Of a DNA stretch of 64,000 nt, positions 1-8,709 are shown piece after piece; position 1 is the first letter of the stretch, and each line of letters opens with the position of its first letter. The stretch is taken from contig NZ_CP068022.1 of NCBI RefSeq assembly GCF_016695175.1, positions 1,226,001 to 1,290,000 of the forward strand, in the 5' to 3' direction. Origin of the DNA: Pseudoalteromonas sp. GCY. Its GTDB lineage: Bacteria; Pseudomonadota; Gammaproteobacteria; Enterobacterales; Alteromonadaceae. The notes beneath the pieces are model-generated. The model worked only from the letters and a program-made list of their open reading frames with translations. It made no database searches and had not been told where the DNA came from. The translations under genes and the position numbers were made by a program.

Positions 1-454
1 CAGGTTTAAACATAGGGCCACCTAACACAATCACATCCACTAATGAATGGTAGGCCAGCTCTTTGGCGATTAGTGGACAACCCGTAACCACCGTCAGCGG
101 CATATTTTTAGGTAAGTGCTGAGCCAAATAACGGCACGTCTCGCCAGAATCAATCACTATCGTTTGTCCAGGCACGAGCATCGCCAAAGCAGGTTCAATA
201 TAACGAATTTTACTGGTATCGGGTTTATCTAAACGCTCGATATAGTCAGGAGTATTATCCTGCAGCGCTAAAGCGCCACCATGAACACGCCGCAGTAGCT
301 TAAGTTCAGCTAGCTTGTTTAAATCCCGACGGATTGTGTCTTCGCTCACATCAAGCGTTTGCGCCAAGGACACTGAGGTGATCCGCCCTTGTAAATTAAG
401 CTGATCGAGAATGAATTGATGACGTTCTGCCAATAGCATTGCATGTTCCTGCAT
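1..454 (-). CDS. DeoR-family transcriptional regulator (3' part outside window)
   Basis: The reverse strand reads open from an ATG at 454 to the window edge, about 151 codons. The N-terminus is a DeoR-type winged helix: an opening ERHQFILDQL stretch, then RITSVSLAQTLDVSEDTIRR and DLNKLAELKLLRRVHGG, the usual DeoR signature. The following part is the start of the DeoR C-terminal sensor domain (VIDSGETCRYLAQ, LTVVTGCPLIAKEL, VIVLGGPMF), which in the family binds a phosphorylated sugar or related metabolite. It is divergent from a sugar-phosphatase-like gene and a SemiSWEET-like gene, so sugar-linked control of these is a fair inference. A second ATG lies five codons in (440). The ligand cannot be told from sequence. 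Confidence 0.88.
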   Translation of the reverse strand, partial: MQEHAMLLAERHQFILDQLNLQGRITSVSLAQTLDVSEDTIRRDLNKLAELKLLRRVHGGALALQDNTPDYIERLDKPDTSKIRYIEPALAMLVPGQTIVIDSGETCRYLAQHLPKNMPLTVVTGCPLIAKELAYHSLVDVIVLGGPMFKP

Positions 455-511
455 GTTTTTGCGTAATTTTACTTGAAAAAGTTCGAGATACAAGCGTATT
501 ATTTGCACATA

Positions 512-560
512 CATGCATAATAAAGCCGGTTTAATATCAACAAACGCCTGTTTATGCATG
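512..560. promoter_or_regulatory. Inverted CATGCATAA/TTATGCATG pair, possible DeoR operator
   Basis: The intergenic region between the DeoR gene and the HAD gene carries CATGCATAA at 512-520 and its exact reverse complement TTATGCATG at 552-560, 40 bp apart. Divergent placement suits an autoregulating repressor. Binding by the DeoR protein is inference only. Confidence 0.35.
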
Positions 561-583
561 AAACATTATCATAAGGAGTAAAA

Positions 584-1231
584 ATGGCACTTAATTCACT
601 CAACCTGAACCATTATCAGGGATTGATATTCGATATGGATGGCACACTTGTTGATTCTGAAGTTGCAGTACGACAGGCCGTCGCGCCTTGGTGTGAGAAA
701 CATCATGTCGATTTAGAAATGGTATTAACTACGGGCCGAGGTGCACGTTTCAAAGACTTTATAGAACAATTTACTCCGCATTTAGATTGCCAGCATGAAG
801 TCGAGCTGTTGGAACAAGCAGAAGCCGACCTTGCCCATACCGTAACAGCCATTCCTGGAGCTAAATCGTTTTTAAGCGAAATAAAAGCACAGCAACGCAA
901 GTGGGCCGTTGCAACTTCTGCAAATCGTCACAATGCAATTGCACGACTCACCACAGCAGGTTTACCTATTCCTGAAATATTAATTACCGCAGATGATGTT
1001 GGGCAAGGTAAGCCTCACCCTGAGCCATTTTTATTGGCGGCCAAAAGATTGGGAGTGGCAACCTCTCGCTGTCTTGCATTTGAAGACTCAGATCAAGGGG
1101 TAAGATCCGCACTTAGCGCAGGCTGTGACGTAGTCGTAGTTAACCATTTTTGCACCATTCACCACGACCATATTGTTGCCCGTATCAATCACTATCAGGA
1201 CATCTACTTATCAGAGGAAGTAAGCGAATGA
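584..1231 (+). CDS. HAD-superfamily sugar phosphatase (HxpA/YfbT-like)
   Basis: A 215-residue cytosolic haloacid-dehalogenase phosphatase. Motif I is FDMDGTLVDSE near residue 16 (nucleophile and acid/base Asp), motif II is the AVATSA Thr/Ser stretch near 107, motif III is the Lys of GQGKPHPEPF near 143, and motif IV is FEDSDQG near 166. Length and layout fit the E. coli HxpA/YfbT and YqaB group, which dephosphorylate sugar phosphates; the true substrate is unknown. The start has an AAGGAG ribosome site. Its stop overlaps the next start (ATGA), so it is translationally coupled to the small membrane protein downstream. Confidence 0.85.
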   Translation: MALNSLNLNHYQGLIFDMDGTLVDSEVAVRQAVAPWCEKHHVDLEMVLTTGRGARFKDFIEQFTPHLDCQHEVELLEQAEADLAHTVTAIPGAKSFLSEIKAQQRKWAVATSANRHNAIARLTTAGLPIPEILITADDVGQGKPHPEPFLLAAKRLGVATSRCLAFEDSDQGVRSALSAGCDVVVVNHFCTIHHDHIVARINHYQDIYLSEEVSE

Positions 1232-1515
1232 AAACATGGCTGACAGGCTTTTATCAAACGAAAGATACCTACTGGGATTTCGCCGGTGTATTCTTCGGCG
1301 GTATCGGTTTTATCGCATTATTCGGCCAGCTACTCAGTGAACTTGAGCGCCAAGGCCCAACCAACTTGTCCTTTACGTTTTTAATCGGGTATGTGTTGGT
1401 GTTTAGTTTTTGGCTGATGTATGGGCTGAGATTTCAGCGAATGGCAATCATTGTTACCAATGTACTTTGCCTACTTTTACAGATCTTAATTTTACTAACT
1501 GCCATTTTGCGTTGA
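1228..1515 (+). CDS. SemiSWEET-like small membrane protein (putative sugar transporter)
   Basis: A 95-residue protein with three predicted membrane helices (about residues 18-38, 46-66 and 70-93). The second half resembles bacterial SemiSWEETs: a Trp-x-x-Tyr-Gly turn (FWLMYGL) followed by a short charged loop and a third helix with the conserved Asn (IIVTNVLCLLLQ). In the family, dimers form a sugar uniporter. The start at 1228 overlaps the phosphatase stop as ATGA. Coupling with a sugar phosphatase and a DeoR regulator supports a sugar role. The first helix lacks an obvious Pro-Gln motif, so the call is probable, not certain. Confidence 0.62.
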   Translation: MKTWLTGFYQTKDTYWDFAGVFFGGIGFIALFGQLLSELERQGPTNLSFTFLIGYVLVFSFWLMYGLRFQRMAIIVTNVLCLLLQILILLTAILR

Positions 1516-1518
1516 GTA

Positions 1519-1546
1519 GTTGGCAAAGCTAAACAGCTTTGCCAAC
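1519..1546 (+). terminator. Hairpin after the SemiSWEET-like gene
   Basis: GTTGGCAAAGCT at 1519-1530 pairs fully with AGCTTTGCCAAC at 1535-1546 around a 4-nt loop. It begins 4 bp after the stop codon. There is no T-run after it, so it may be a terminator or an mRNA-end stabiliser between convergent genes. Confidence 0.6.
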
Positions 1547-1651
1547 CCATTTAGAACGGATTGCCATTTGATTGGGAACCCATTCACGAGCCCAGATATC
1601 AGCTCTAATTGGATCACAACACTCTATACTGCAATTTAACAACTACACACC

Positions 1652-4600
1652 TCAATCCAACCACAGTTTGGGAGATATTCGCTCCGATGCAATGGCAAAT
1701 TGCTCAACCCAATCGATTAATCCCTCAATCGCCATTGGTTTGGCATAAAAGTACCCTTGTACATACTGACAACCCAAGCCTTTTAAGCAATCTAGTTGTC
1801 CTTGTTGTTCTACGCCTTCTGCTATCACTTTGAGCGATAAACTCTCTGCCATCGATAAAATCGCGTTGACCAAAACGGCCGCATCTTGGTTTTGATCTAT
1901 ATCTTGAATAAAACCTCGGTCGATCTTTAATATATTGATGGGAAAGCGTTTAAGATAGCTAAGCGAAGAGTAGCCAGTGCCAAAGTCGTCGATTGCTAAG
2001 TTGACTCCCGTTGCCCGTAGGCTTTGCAGCCAAGCGGTTACAGCTTTATCGTCTTCAAGTAAGATGCTTTCTGTGATTTCAAGCGTTAGGTTCTCTGGAA
2101 GAAAGCCTGATTGCTGCATGATTTGTTTAATGGTAGTGGCGTTAAAGCCGAGTCGATACTGCTGACTTGAGACATTTACCGTCAAATAACAGTTCATGCC
2201 AAGCGCTTTATTTAACCTGCGAATATCATTACACGCCTTGGCAAGTAACCACTCACCAAGAGGAGCAATAAGGCCGCTTTCTTCAGCGACCGGAATAAAT
2301 TCAGCAGGTGAGATATACTGGCCGAAATCAGTTGGCCAGCGCATGAGCGCCTCGACACCATATAATTTACCCGACACCGTATCGATAATAGGTTGGTAGT
2401 GTACGGTTAAGCGCTGATGTTCAAGCGCAGCTCGGAGGAGCTGCTCGAGCTCAACTCGACGATTCACCTGTTGCTGCATTTCTTGAGCAAAGAAATGATA
2501 CTGATTGCGCCCAGCCTCTTTAGCTTTATACATCGCCAAGTCGGCAAGTCGTAATAACTCTTTTTGATCTTTTGCATCACTTGGTAAAATAGCGATCCCA
2601 ATGCTTGCCCCCGTAAATACCTCAAAGCCATTGATCACAAACGGTTCGCTCAGCGCTCTGACAATTTTATCGGCTACTTGAGCGGCATGATCCGGATGGA
2701 CAATTTGACTCAATAACAATACAAATTCATCTCCACCAAAGCGGCTCAGAGTATCGCTTTTACGCAGCAGGTTGTTTAAGCGCTTGGCTACGGAGATAAG
2801 TAAGGCATCTCCGGCTTCGTGGCCCATGGTATCGTTGACCCGCTTAAATCTATCTAAATCAATAAATAACACTGCGCTTTGATGATGAGTACGGCTCATG
2901 CGTTTAATATCTTGCTCAATTCGCTCAAGTAACAGCGTTCGATTTGGCAGCCCGGTCAACACATCGTAATAGGCTTGATATTCTATTTGCTCTTCTTGCG
3001 CTTTGCGCTCGGTCATATCAGACAAAATGGCAACGTATTGTTGCACTAGCCCTTTATCATCATGCACTACACTTATCGCTAGCCACTCTGGATATAAAGT
3101 ACCGTCTTTGCGCTTGTTCCAGATTTCACTCGCCCATTGCCCGTGCGAATTGAGGGTGCTCCACATCTGCTCATAAAAATGTTTGTCATGCTTACCCGAA
3201 CTTAAAATATTAGGTCGTTGGCCGAGCACTTCATGTTCTTCATATCCGGTAATTTTGGTAAAGGCAGGATTGACCGCTGTGATCTCAAGTTTTGCGTTGG
3301 TGGTCATGATCCCTTCTTGCGTTGCATTAAATACCGCCGCTGCGGTTTTAAGCTGTGCACTTGCGCTTTTTTGTGCAGTGATATCTTCTTTGATCGCAAT
3401 AAAGTTAATGATTTCCCCTTGCTGGTTTTTAATCGGGGAAATAGACGCGTACTCCCAATAGTAATCTCCAGACTTACGGCGATTGTAAAACTCACCACGC
3501 CAGACTTTGCCTTGTTTGATGGTTTGCCACAGCGCTTTGTAGTCGGTAAACCCTTGTTTGGAGCCGAGTACTTTGGGTGTTTGTCCTTTCACATCCTCAA
3601 GTGAATACCCAGTAACTTGTTCAAACTTAGGGTTAACGTATTCAATGCGAGCACGAGGGTCAGTGATCACAATGGAGGAGGGGCTTTGCTCAATAGCATG
3701 GCCCCACTTGCGAAGCTCTTCTTCCGCTTGTTTAAAAAGGGAGACATTAACACTCACAAACACTTGGCCATTGTTGTGTGTGTTCGTTTGTTTTACCTGT
3801 AACCAAGCGCCAGATTCGGTTTGATGCAAATTGGCATCGGAGTTAAAAATTTCTCCAAACTGCTGCTGCCACTCTTCTAGTTTGCGTGGCATTTTCTCAC
3901 TATCAGCAATTGCGAAATGATTACGCCAAGCACTGTTACAGAGCAGCAAATTGCCGCTGCGACTAAAAAGAGCAAAGCCTTCGGTTAAACGCGCAACGGC
4001 ATCGGACAAAGTTTGGCTGGTGCTCAGAATTTTATTTTTGGCTACATAAAGCCGATTTGCAAACACAATCAAGAGCAGAAATAGCACAATAGTCAGCAGT
4101 AAGAGTAATTCACTTTGATGCTTGGTTTTTTCTATGGTTTCACTGTGGTGCTGGTTATATGCCGCGTAAAGCGCTGAAAAGGCTTGGTCACTAGGCAAAG
4201 ACAAAAAGCGTTGTTTTGCCTTTTTTAATTCTGCACTGTTAGCAAGCGCGACGTTAAAGTGCTGATAGATAAGCCGCTCTAAGCTACTTTCAGAGTTGAT
4301 GGTCAGTAAAGGCTCTGCGACAAATTCGTAGAGCTGACCTAACATTAAACTAGCAAGCATTCTATTGGCGTGCGTTGCCAATTCAGGCTCACTCTGTTCT
4401 AGCTCGATTAGCAACTCGGGGAGATAAAGCAGGCTGTTTTTAATATTTGCCGCCGCAGTTTTAATGGATTCGACTTGCAATACTTTATTGCTGAGCAGCT
4501 GTCGATAGGCATCAAATTGCTGTCGAATGTCGGGCGTGGATTCTGCAAATAATGCATCTCGCTGTGGTGTATTCAAAGCGTCAATTGCATGTGCTAATTG

Positions 4601-4813
4601 CGCTAACTCATCATATTGATTGAGCTGTGCACTAAGCATTTGTAACACAGCGGCATCCAGTTTGGCATCAATACTTTTGGCTTCAATGAGCAGGGTAACT
4701 CGTGCTTGGTGTGTTTGACTGCTGAGTTCTTGCTGCGAGTAAAAGTACGCAAATAGCGCAATTGGCGCGCACAGCAGTAACGCTTGCACACCAATGAAGG
4801 CCTTATTCTTCAT
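1652..4813 (-). CDS. Membrane-bound PAS-GGDEF-EAL cyclic-di-GMP signalling protein
   Basis: A 1053-residue protein. Membrane helices near residues 7-25 and 235-257 bracket a periplasmic, mostly helical sensor region. Three PAS-like units follow (about 270-360, 370-490, 495-610; the second has SSIVITDPRARIEYVNPKFE). The GGDEF domain has an intact RFGGDEF near 690 and the EAL domain has EAL near 820 and DDFGTGYSS near 943. Both catalytic signatures look complete, so it could both make and break cyclic-di-GMP, or one half could regulate the other. Its ATG overlaps the stop of the di-haem peroxidase gene (ATGA), so the two are coupled. Confidence 0.93.
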   Translation of the reverse strand: MKNKAFIGVQALLLCAPIALFAYFYSQQELSSQTHQARVTLLIEAKSIDAKLDAAVLQMLSAQLNQYDELAQLAHAIDALNTPQRDALFAESTPDIRQQFDAYRQLLSNKVLQVESIKTAAANIKNSLLYLPELLIELEQSEPELATHANRMLASLMLGQLYEFVAEPLLTINSESSLERLIYQHFNVALANSAELKKAKQRFLSLPSDQAFSALYAAYNQHHSETIEKTKHQSELLLLLTIVLFLLLIVFANRLYVAKNKILSTSQTLSDAVARLTEGFALFSRSGNLLLCNSAWRNHFAIADSEKMPRKLEEWQQQFGEIFNSDANLHQTESGAWLQVKQTNTHNNGQVFVSVNVSLFKQAEEELRKWGHAIEQSPSSIVITDPRARIEYVNPKFEQVTGYSLEDVKGQTPKVLGSKQGFTDYKALWQTIKQGKVWRGEFYNRRKSGDYYWEYASISPIKNQQGEIINFIAIKEDITAQKSASAQLKTAAAVFNATQEGIMTTNAKLEITAVNPAFTKITGYEEHEVLGQRPNILSSGKHDKHFYEQMWSTLNSHGQWASEIWNKRKDGTLYPEWLAISVVHDDKGLVQQYVAILSDMTERKAQEEQIEYQAYYDVLTGLPNRTLLLERIEQDIKRMSRTHHQSAVLFIDLDRFKRVNDTMGHEAGDALLISVAKRLNNLLRKSDTLSRFGGDEFVLLLSQIVHPDHAAQVADKIVRALSEPFVINGFEVFTGASIGIAILPSDAKDQKELLRLADLAMYKAKEAGRNQYHFFAQEMQQQVNRRVELEQLLRAALEHQRLTVHYQPIIDTVSGKLYGVEALMRWPTDFGQYISPAEFIPVAEESGLIAPLGEWLLAKACNDIRRLNKALGMNCYLTVNVSSQQYRLGFNATTIKQIMQQSGFLPENLTLEITESILLEDDKAVTAWLQSLRATGVNLAIDDFGTGYSSLSYLKRFPINILKIDRGFIQDIDQNQDAAVLVNAILSMAESLSLKVIAEGVEQQGQLDCLKGLGCQYVQGYFYAKPMAIEGLIDWVEQFAIASERISPKLWLD

Positions 4814-5760
4814 TCGTGGTTTTCCAAATCCATTTCGTGGTGATGTCCTGCTAGGCTGTCAATAAAGGCAACTAGCTTGTTAATATCGGAGTCTGAGATA
4901 TTGCGGCCAAGTTGGTATTTGGCCATGGTCGCAACGGCGGCTTCTAGGCTGCTATGACTACCATCGTGAAAAAAGTACGTTTGTTTGCTAGCAAGTCGCA
5001 AGCTCGGTACTTTGAACACGAAGCGATCTTGCTCATTGCCAGTGACGTTAAAACGGCCATAATCCGCTTTTTGAATTGGTGTATTTCTATCGCCAAAATA
5101 ATCACCAAAGGTGCCCATTTTGGCAAACATATTGCCACCAACATTGCGCCCTTGATGACAACTAATGCAACCATACCGTTTAAATAACTCATAACCAGCA
5201 ATAGCCGACTTAGGCAGTTTTACGCTTCTATCTTTAAGCCATAAATCGAACGGCGCATTCAGCGTGATTAACGACTCTTCAAAAGTCGCTATTGCGTCTT
5301 TTACCGTGTGTTTCGTTACTCCCTGCGAGTATACTTTAGTAAATTGCGCGACCAGCGTTTTATCTTGATTTAACTTAGCAACGACTTCAGGCCAAGTCAT
5401 ATCATGCTCTTTTGGGTTTAAGATTGGTGAGTCGATTTGATCATAAAGCGATTGCGCACGGCCATCCCATGCTTGACGAATATTTAAAGCCGCATTGTAA
5501 ACAGTTGGAGTTTTTAGCTCACCGAGTGCGCCATTAACGCCACTGGAAAGGGGCTTTACATCCGCGCCATGACTCGGTAATTGGTGACATGACGCACAGC
5601 TGACTTGGTTTCCTCGGGAAAGCCGTTTATCAAAAAAAAGTGTTCTGCCCAAGCTGACTTTATCGGCATCAAGCCTCATTGCTGGCTCAAGTGGCAAAAT
5701 AGGCTCATTTGCAGCTCCCAATAATGGAAACGCAAAAAGTAGTAAACTCCAAATTCGCAT
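4810..5760 (-). CDS. Di-haem cytochrome c peroxidase (CcpA/MauG family)
   Basis: About 316 residues. A short signal peptide (MRIWSLLLFAFPLLGAANE) sends it to the periplasm. Two c-type haem sites are visible: CASCH at residues 55-59 and CISCH near 197-201. The spacing and the linking text (TPTVYNAALN, DGRAQSL, PILNPKEHDM) are typical of bacterial peroxidases that reduce hydrogen peroxide with electrons from cytochrome c. I start it at 5760 because a GGAG site lies just upstream and the signal peptide then begins properly; reading from 5811 would add 17 residues. It is coupled to the downstream cyclic-di-GMP gene. Confidence 0.9.
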   Translation of the reverse strand: MRIWSLLLFAFPLLGAANEPILPLEPAMRLDADKVSLGRTLFFDKRLSRGNQVSCASCHQLPSHGADVKPLSSGVNGALGELKTPTVYNAALNIRQAWDGRAQSLYDQIDSPILNPKEHDMTWPEVVAKLNQDKTLVAQFTKVYSQGVTKHTVKDAIATFEESLITLNAPFDLWLKDRSVKLPKSAIAGYELFKRYGCISCHQGRNVGGNMFAKMGTFGDYFGDRNTPIQKADYGRFNVTGNEQDRFVFKVPSLRLASKQTYFFHDGSHSSLEAAVATMAKYQLGRNISDSDINKLVAFIDSLAGHHHEMDLENHE

Positions 5761-5862
5761 ACACTCCGCCCAAGTTGCCATCTTGGTGTAAAAGATAGCA
5801 ACATTCGGCATTGCAAATTTTGATTTAAAATAAGCTTAGCAATAGAAGTTATGTGTTTTTAT

Positions 5863-6435
5863 TCACTCACCCCGCACGGCTAGACTTGTCACTTCACTCA
5901 GCCAGTTATCAATTACCTCAGGAGTTGCTAAGTGCACAGGGCCAAATAGCGTATGTTGAGTTGGCTCTATACCACAAAACCCCAGTGTCCCATGTTCTAG
6001 CTGAGCCATAAGCCCAGCAGCAATTTCTTCCAAATAAGTTTGCGGCGTGTCTGAGGTGAGAATGACTCTTGCGGTTTTATGCGGTAGAAGCTTCTCAATT
6101 TCAGTGCCAGTCTCACTGTATTTAAAAGCAAAGCCTGGAAGTAATGTTCTATCTATTAGCCCTTTGAGCTTGGCTGGTAACGCCAACCACCAAATTGGGC
6201 TTACTATCACAATGTGCTGCGCCCACAGTAAGTTCTCTTGGAATTGCTTGAGGCATGGCTCTAATGTTTGGCTCGCTTCATAGCCATACATCAAATTGAT
6301 TTCAAAGTGCATCTCATTAAGATCCATTCTGCGTATTTGATGTTGGGTGCTTGCAGCTTGCTCGTAACTTGTGGTGATAGCGTGGCACAAGCTTTTGGTT
6401 TTGGGGTTACCGTTAAGTAGCAGTATTTTTTTCAT
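5863..6435 (-). CDS. NAD(P)H-dependent quinone reductase, flavodoxin-like fold
   Basis: A 190-residue cytosolic flavoprotein of the NQO1/MdaB/KefF group. Seen: an N-terminal MKKILLLNGNPKTKS phosphate-binding loop for FMN/FAD, HIVIVSPIWWLALPAKLKG in the middle and LPGFAFKY, all typical of the family. The family reduces quinones by two electrons and limits redox cycling. The start at 6435 is chosen because the family motif begins there and a GGAAA site precedes it; the reading frame extends upstream to 6498 but would swallow the promoter. It lies downstream of a MerR gene on the same strand, with its own MerR-type promoter. Confidence 0.87.
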   Translation of the reverse strand: MKKILLLNGNPKTKSLCHAITTSYEQAASTQHQIRRMDLNEMHFEINLMYGYEASQTLEPCLKQFQENLLWAQHIVIVSPIWWLALPAKLKGLIDRTLLPGFAFKYSETGTEIEKLLPHKTARVILTSDTPQTYLEEIAAGLMAQLEHGTLGFCGIEPTQHTLFGPVHLATPEVIDNWLSEVTSLAVRGE

Positions 6436-6466
6436 CTTCGTTTCCTTATCACATGACTGAGAAACG

Positions 6467-6498
6467 AGTGTACTGTCTCCCCTTAACGGGAGAGTCAA
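6467..6498 (-). promoter_or_regulatory. MerR-type promoter with long spacer and dyad operator
   Basis: On the reverse strand TTGACT (6493-6498) and TACACT (6467-6472) are separated by 20 bp, longer than the normal 17. The spacer holds the dyad TCTCCC-N6-GGGAGA. Stretched spacers with a central palindrome are the hallmark of promoters activated by MerR-family proteins. The MerR gene is directly upstream and the quinone reductase start is 32 bp downstream. Confidence 0.75.
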
Positions 6499-6514
6499 GT
6501 TACTCCACCTGAGA

Positions 6515-6874
6515 CTAGGATAGTTTTATTTGTGGACATTCATCAAGCGATGCGATGCAGTGTTCAATTCGGTGTATTTTTTGCTGAAGCAGCGCAACTT
6601 GTTCTATGAAGGATGCTTTGAGTTCGACTAAAAATGTGTTGATTTCGACCCAATTGACTTGTCGCCCTTTAATTTCAATCACCTGCTGTAACTGTTTAAT
6701 CGACACGCCGAGCAACTTTGCTTCTTTTATTAATAACAGCAGATCGACATCCACTTGCGAATAGACACGATACTTACCAACACGCTCCGGGGTAGGAATA
6801 AGCCCTTTCTCTTCATAAAAGCGAATGGCTTTGACTGACAGCCCAGTTTGCTTTGACAGCTTGCCAATATACAT
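6515..6874 (-). CDS. MerR-family transcriptional regulator
   Basis: A 119-residue regulator. The N-terminal MerR winged helix is clear: MYIGKLSKQTGLSVKAIRFY, then EEKGLIPTPERVGKYRVYSQ. A dimerising helix follows (about 80-107). Near the end there is a single Cys (DECPQIKLS), so a metal or redox sensor role is open. It most likely controls the quinone reductase downstream through the long-spacer promoter between them. Confidence 0.9.
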   Translation of the reverse strand: MYIGKLSKQTGLSVKAIRFYEEKGLIPTPERVGKYRVYSQVDVDLLLLIKEAKLLGVSIKQLQQVIEIKGRQVNWVEINTFLVELKASFIEQVALLQQKIHRIEHCIASLDECPQIKLS

Positions 6875-6991
6875 TTTTGATTCTCCTTGCTAAAAGCAAA
6901 ATAATGGTTTACAGCCCCTGTAAAAGTTGCAACTATCTGGCAGTAAATCTGCCACACGCTAACAAAAAGTATCGTCAAGGAATAGCAAAAG

Positions 6992-7627
6992 ATGTATCAG
7001 TTATTTTACTACCCCCGTAATGCCAGTTGGGCACCGCATCTCGTACTTGAGCACCTACAACTAGAAAAAGAACTGCTCTTGGTCGATAGAAAAATACAAC
7101 AACAAAAGTCTGCTACCTATTTAGAACTCAATCCAACAGGACGGATCCCGACATTGGTCGACGGCGACCAAGTCATCTTCGAGAGTGCAGCAATTTGTTT
7201 GCATTTATGCGAAAAGCACCCTGAAGGACAGCTTATCCCAGCGCCAGCAACCCCACAGAGAGCCACGTTTTATCAGTGGCTTTTTTATTTAACCACGACA
7301 GTTCAGCCAGAACTCATGCTGTATTTCTATCCTGAAAAATATCAATTATCTCCAGAGAGCAGCAAGACCATGCCTCAAGTCGCTGAGCAACGAGTCGGCG
7401 ACATGTTTGCACTTATCGACAAGCAGTTAGCAACACACACCTACTTAGTTGGTGAACAGCTCACGCTTTGTGATTATTATTTATTTATGCTGGCCCATTG
7501 GGCTAGTGGGTTTAATACTGCGCCAAAAGAATATGCACATTTGGGCCGATTTATGCGAATGATGGCACAGCAAAAAGTGGTAAAAAGAGTGTGCGAAATT
7601 GAACAAACCGATCTAAGTTTTTATTAG
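6992..7627 (+). CDS. Glutathione S-transferase family protein
   Basis: A 211-residue cytosolic protein with an N-terminal thioredoxin-like GST domain (MYQLFYYPRNASWAPHLVLE with Ser/Tyr candidates; cis-Pro in NPTGRIPTLVDG; the glutathione-binding VIFESAAICLHL) and a C-terminal all-helical domain with the usual LTLCDYYLFMLAHW motif. It would conjugate glutathione or act as a thiol-dependent reductase. It runs divergently from the MerR gene and is followed after 24 bp by an NTF2-like gene, probably in one transcript. Confidence 0.9.
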   Translation: MYQLFYYPRNASWAPHLVLEHLQLEKELLLVDRKIQQQKSATYLELNPTGRIPTLVDGDQVIFESAAICLHLCEKHPEGQLIPAPATPQRATFYQWLFYLTTTVQPELMLYFYPEKYQLSPESSKTMPQVAEQRVGDMFALIDKQLATHTYLVGEQLTLCDYYLFMLAHWASGFNTAPKEYAHLGRFMRMMAQQKVVKRVCEIEQTDLSFY

Positions 7628-7651
7628 CATCCATTACGCCAAGGAGGAAAA

Positions 7652-8020
7652 ATGGAAACCTTAGTGAAAAACTATATCTCAGCCTACAATCATTTTGATA
7701 TTCCGGGAATGCTAGCTCAGCTCACCGATGATGTCGTGTTTGAGAATCTCGCCAATGGCGAAATTACAACGCGTACAACCAGTAAAATGGAGTTTGCAGA
7801 ATTAGCAAATCAGTCAGCTAAGTTATTTTCCGAACGCAATCAATCTTTAACCGCCGCCACGCAAGACAATGATCTGTTTATTGTTCATGTGACCTACAAA
7901 GCTAAATTAGCCAAAGACTTAGCCAATGGCATGAAAGCAGGGCAAAGCATCTCCTTGCAAGGCCGCTCAGAGTTTGCATTTCGTGATGGAAAAATTTGTT
8001 TGATAAGAGATATAAGCTAA
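7652..8020 (+). CDS. NTF2-like (SnoaL) family small protein
   Basis: A 122-residue protein with the SnoaL/NTF2 pattern: an N-terminal helix (VKNYISAYNHFDIPGMLAQL), TDDVVFENL, and alternating strands ending in LQGRSEFAFRDGKICLIRDIS. The family forms a cone-shaped ligand pocket and includes isomerases and orphan binding proteins. A strong AAGGAGG site precedes the ATG. The position behind a GST hints at detoxification, but the substrate is unknown. Confidence 0.8.
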   Translation: METLVKNYISAYNHFDIPGMLAQLTDDVVFENLANGEITTRTTSKMEFAELANQSAKLFSERNQSLTAATQDNDLFIVHVTYKAKLAKDLANGMKAGQSISLQGRSEFAFRDGKICLIRDIS

Positions 8021-8239
8021 CTTCTTACTCCAAACTCGGGTTATTGGAAGTGAATTCAACACAGTTTGCACTAAAACTGGCTGCTAGAAAGGCATTAATT
8101 ATCCAAAATCAGGTTATTAATTTGGCAAAGTCAGCGCGCTTTTCTATGCTGGTTTTGCACTTTCATCATTAATTCATTTCGACATAAGCACTATCTTGCG
8201 ATCAGTCTAAGACGAATTGAAATAAAACGGAGAACAACA

Positions 8240-8614
8240 ATGGGACTATTAAGTGGTCTACTCGGAAATGCAAGTGAAGTAGACAGTAGCGAAGTAGATA
8301 AGTTATTAGCAGATACGCTAATTCAAGGGGAAGAAGTTGCACAAGCTTACAAGGTGATCCGTGACTTGTTTATTTTTACCAACAAGCGTCTAATTTTAAT
8401 CGACAAGCAAGGCATGACGGGCAGCAAAGTAGAAATGCTCAGTATCCCGTATAGCAAAATCACAAAATACAGCAAAGAATCTGCGGGTCACTTCGACCTT
8501 GATGCGGAATTAAAAATCTGGATTGGCTCAGATCCAACGCCGATTAGTAAAGAATTTAAAGCAGGCGACAATATCAACCAAGTGTATAAGATCATTTCAC
8601 AATATTGTTTATAG
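8240..8614 (+). CDS. Bacterial PH-domain protein
   Basis: A 124-residue soluble protein matching the small bacterial PH (bPH/YvbH-like) family: Gly-rich start, GEEVAQAYKVIRDLFIFTNK, RLILIDKQG, EMLSIPYSKITKYS and a final helix with NINQVYKIISQYCL. The role of this family is poorly known. It has an AACGGAG ribosome site. The 219 bp before it hold no gene that I can see. Confidence 0.8.
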   Translation: MGLLSGLLGNASEVDSSEVDKLLADTLIQGEEVAQAYKVIRDLFIFTNKRLILIDKQGMTGSKVEMLSIPYSKITKYSKESAGHFDLDAELKIWIGSDPTPISKEFKAGDNINQVYKIISQYCL

Positions 8615-8638
8615 CCGCATGCAGTTAACTATGAATAG

Positions 8639-8655
8639 GCACGCAGGATGCGTGC
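8639..8655 (+). terminator. Short hairpin after the PH-domain gene
   Basis: GCACGC (8639-8644) pairs with GCGTGC (8650-8655) around a 5-nt loop, 25 bp after the stop. A modest stem and no long T-run, so only a possible terminator. Confidence 0.35.
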
Positions 8656-8709
8656 TTCTACCTCGCACTTTTTTGTCCACTCTTTTATCAATAGATTGCT
8701 GGCTTGGCG

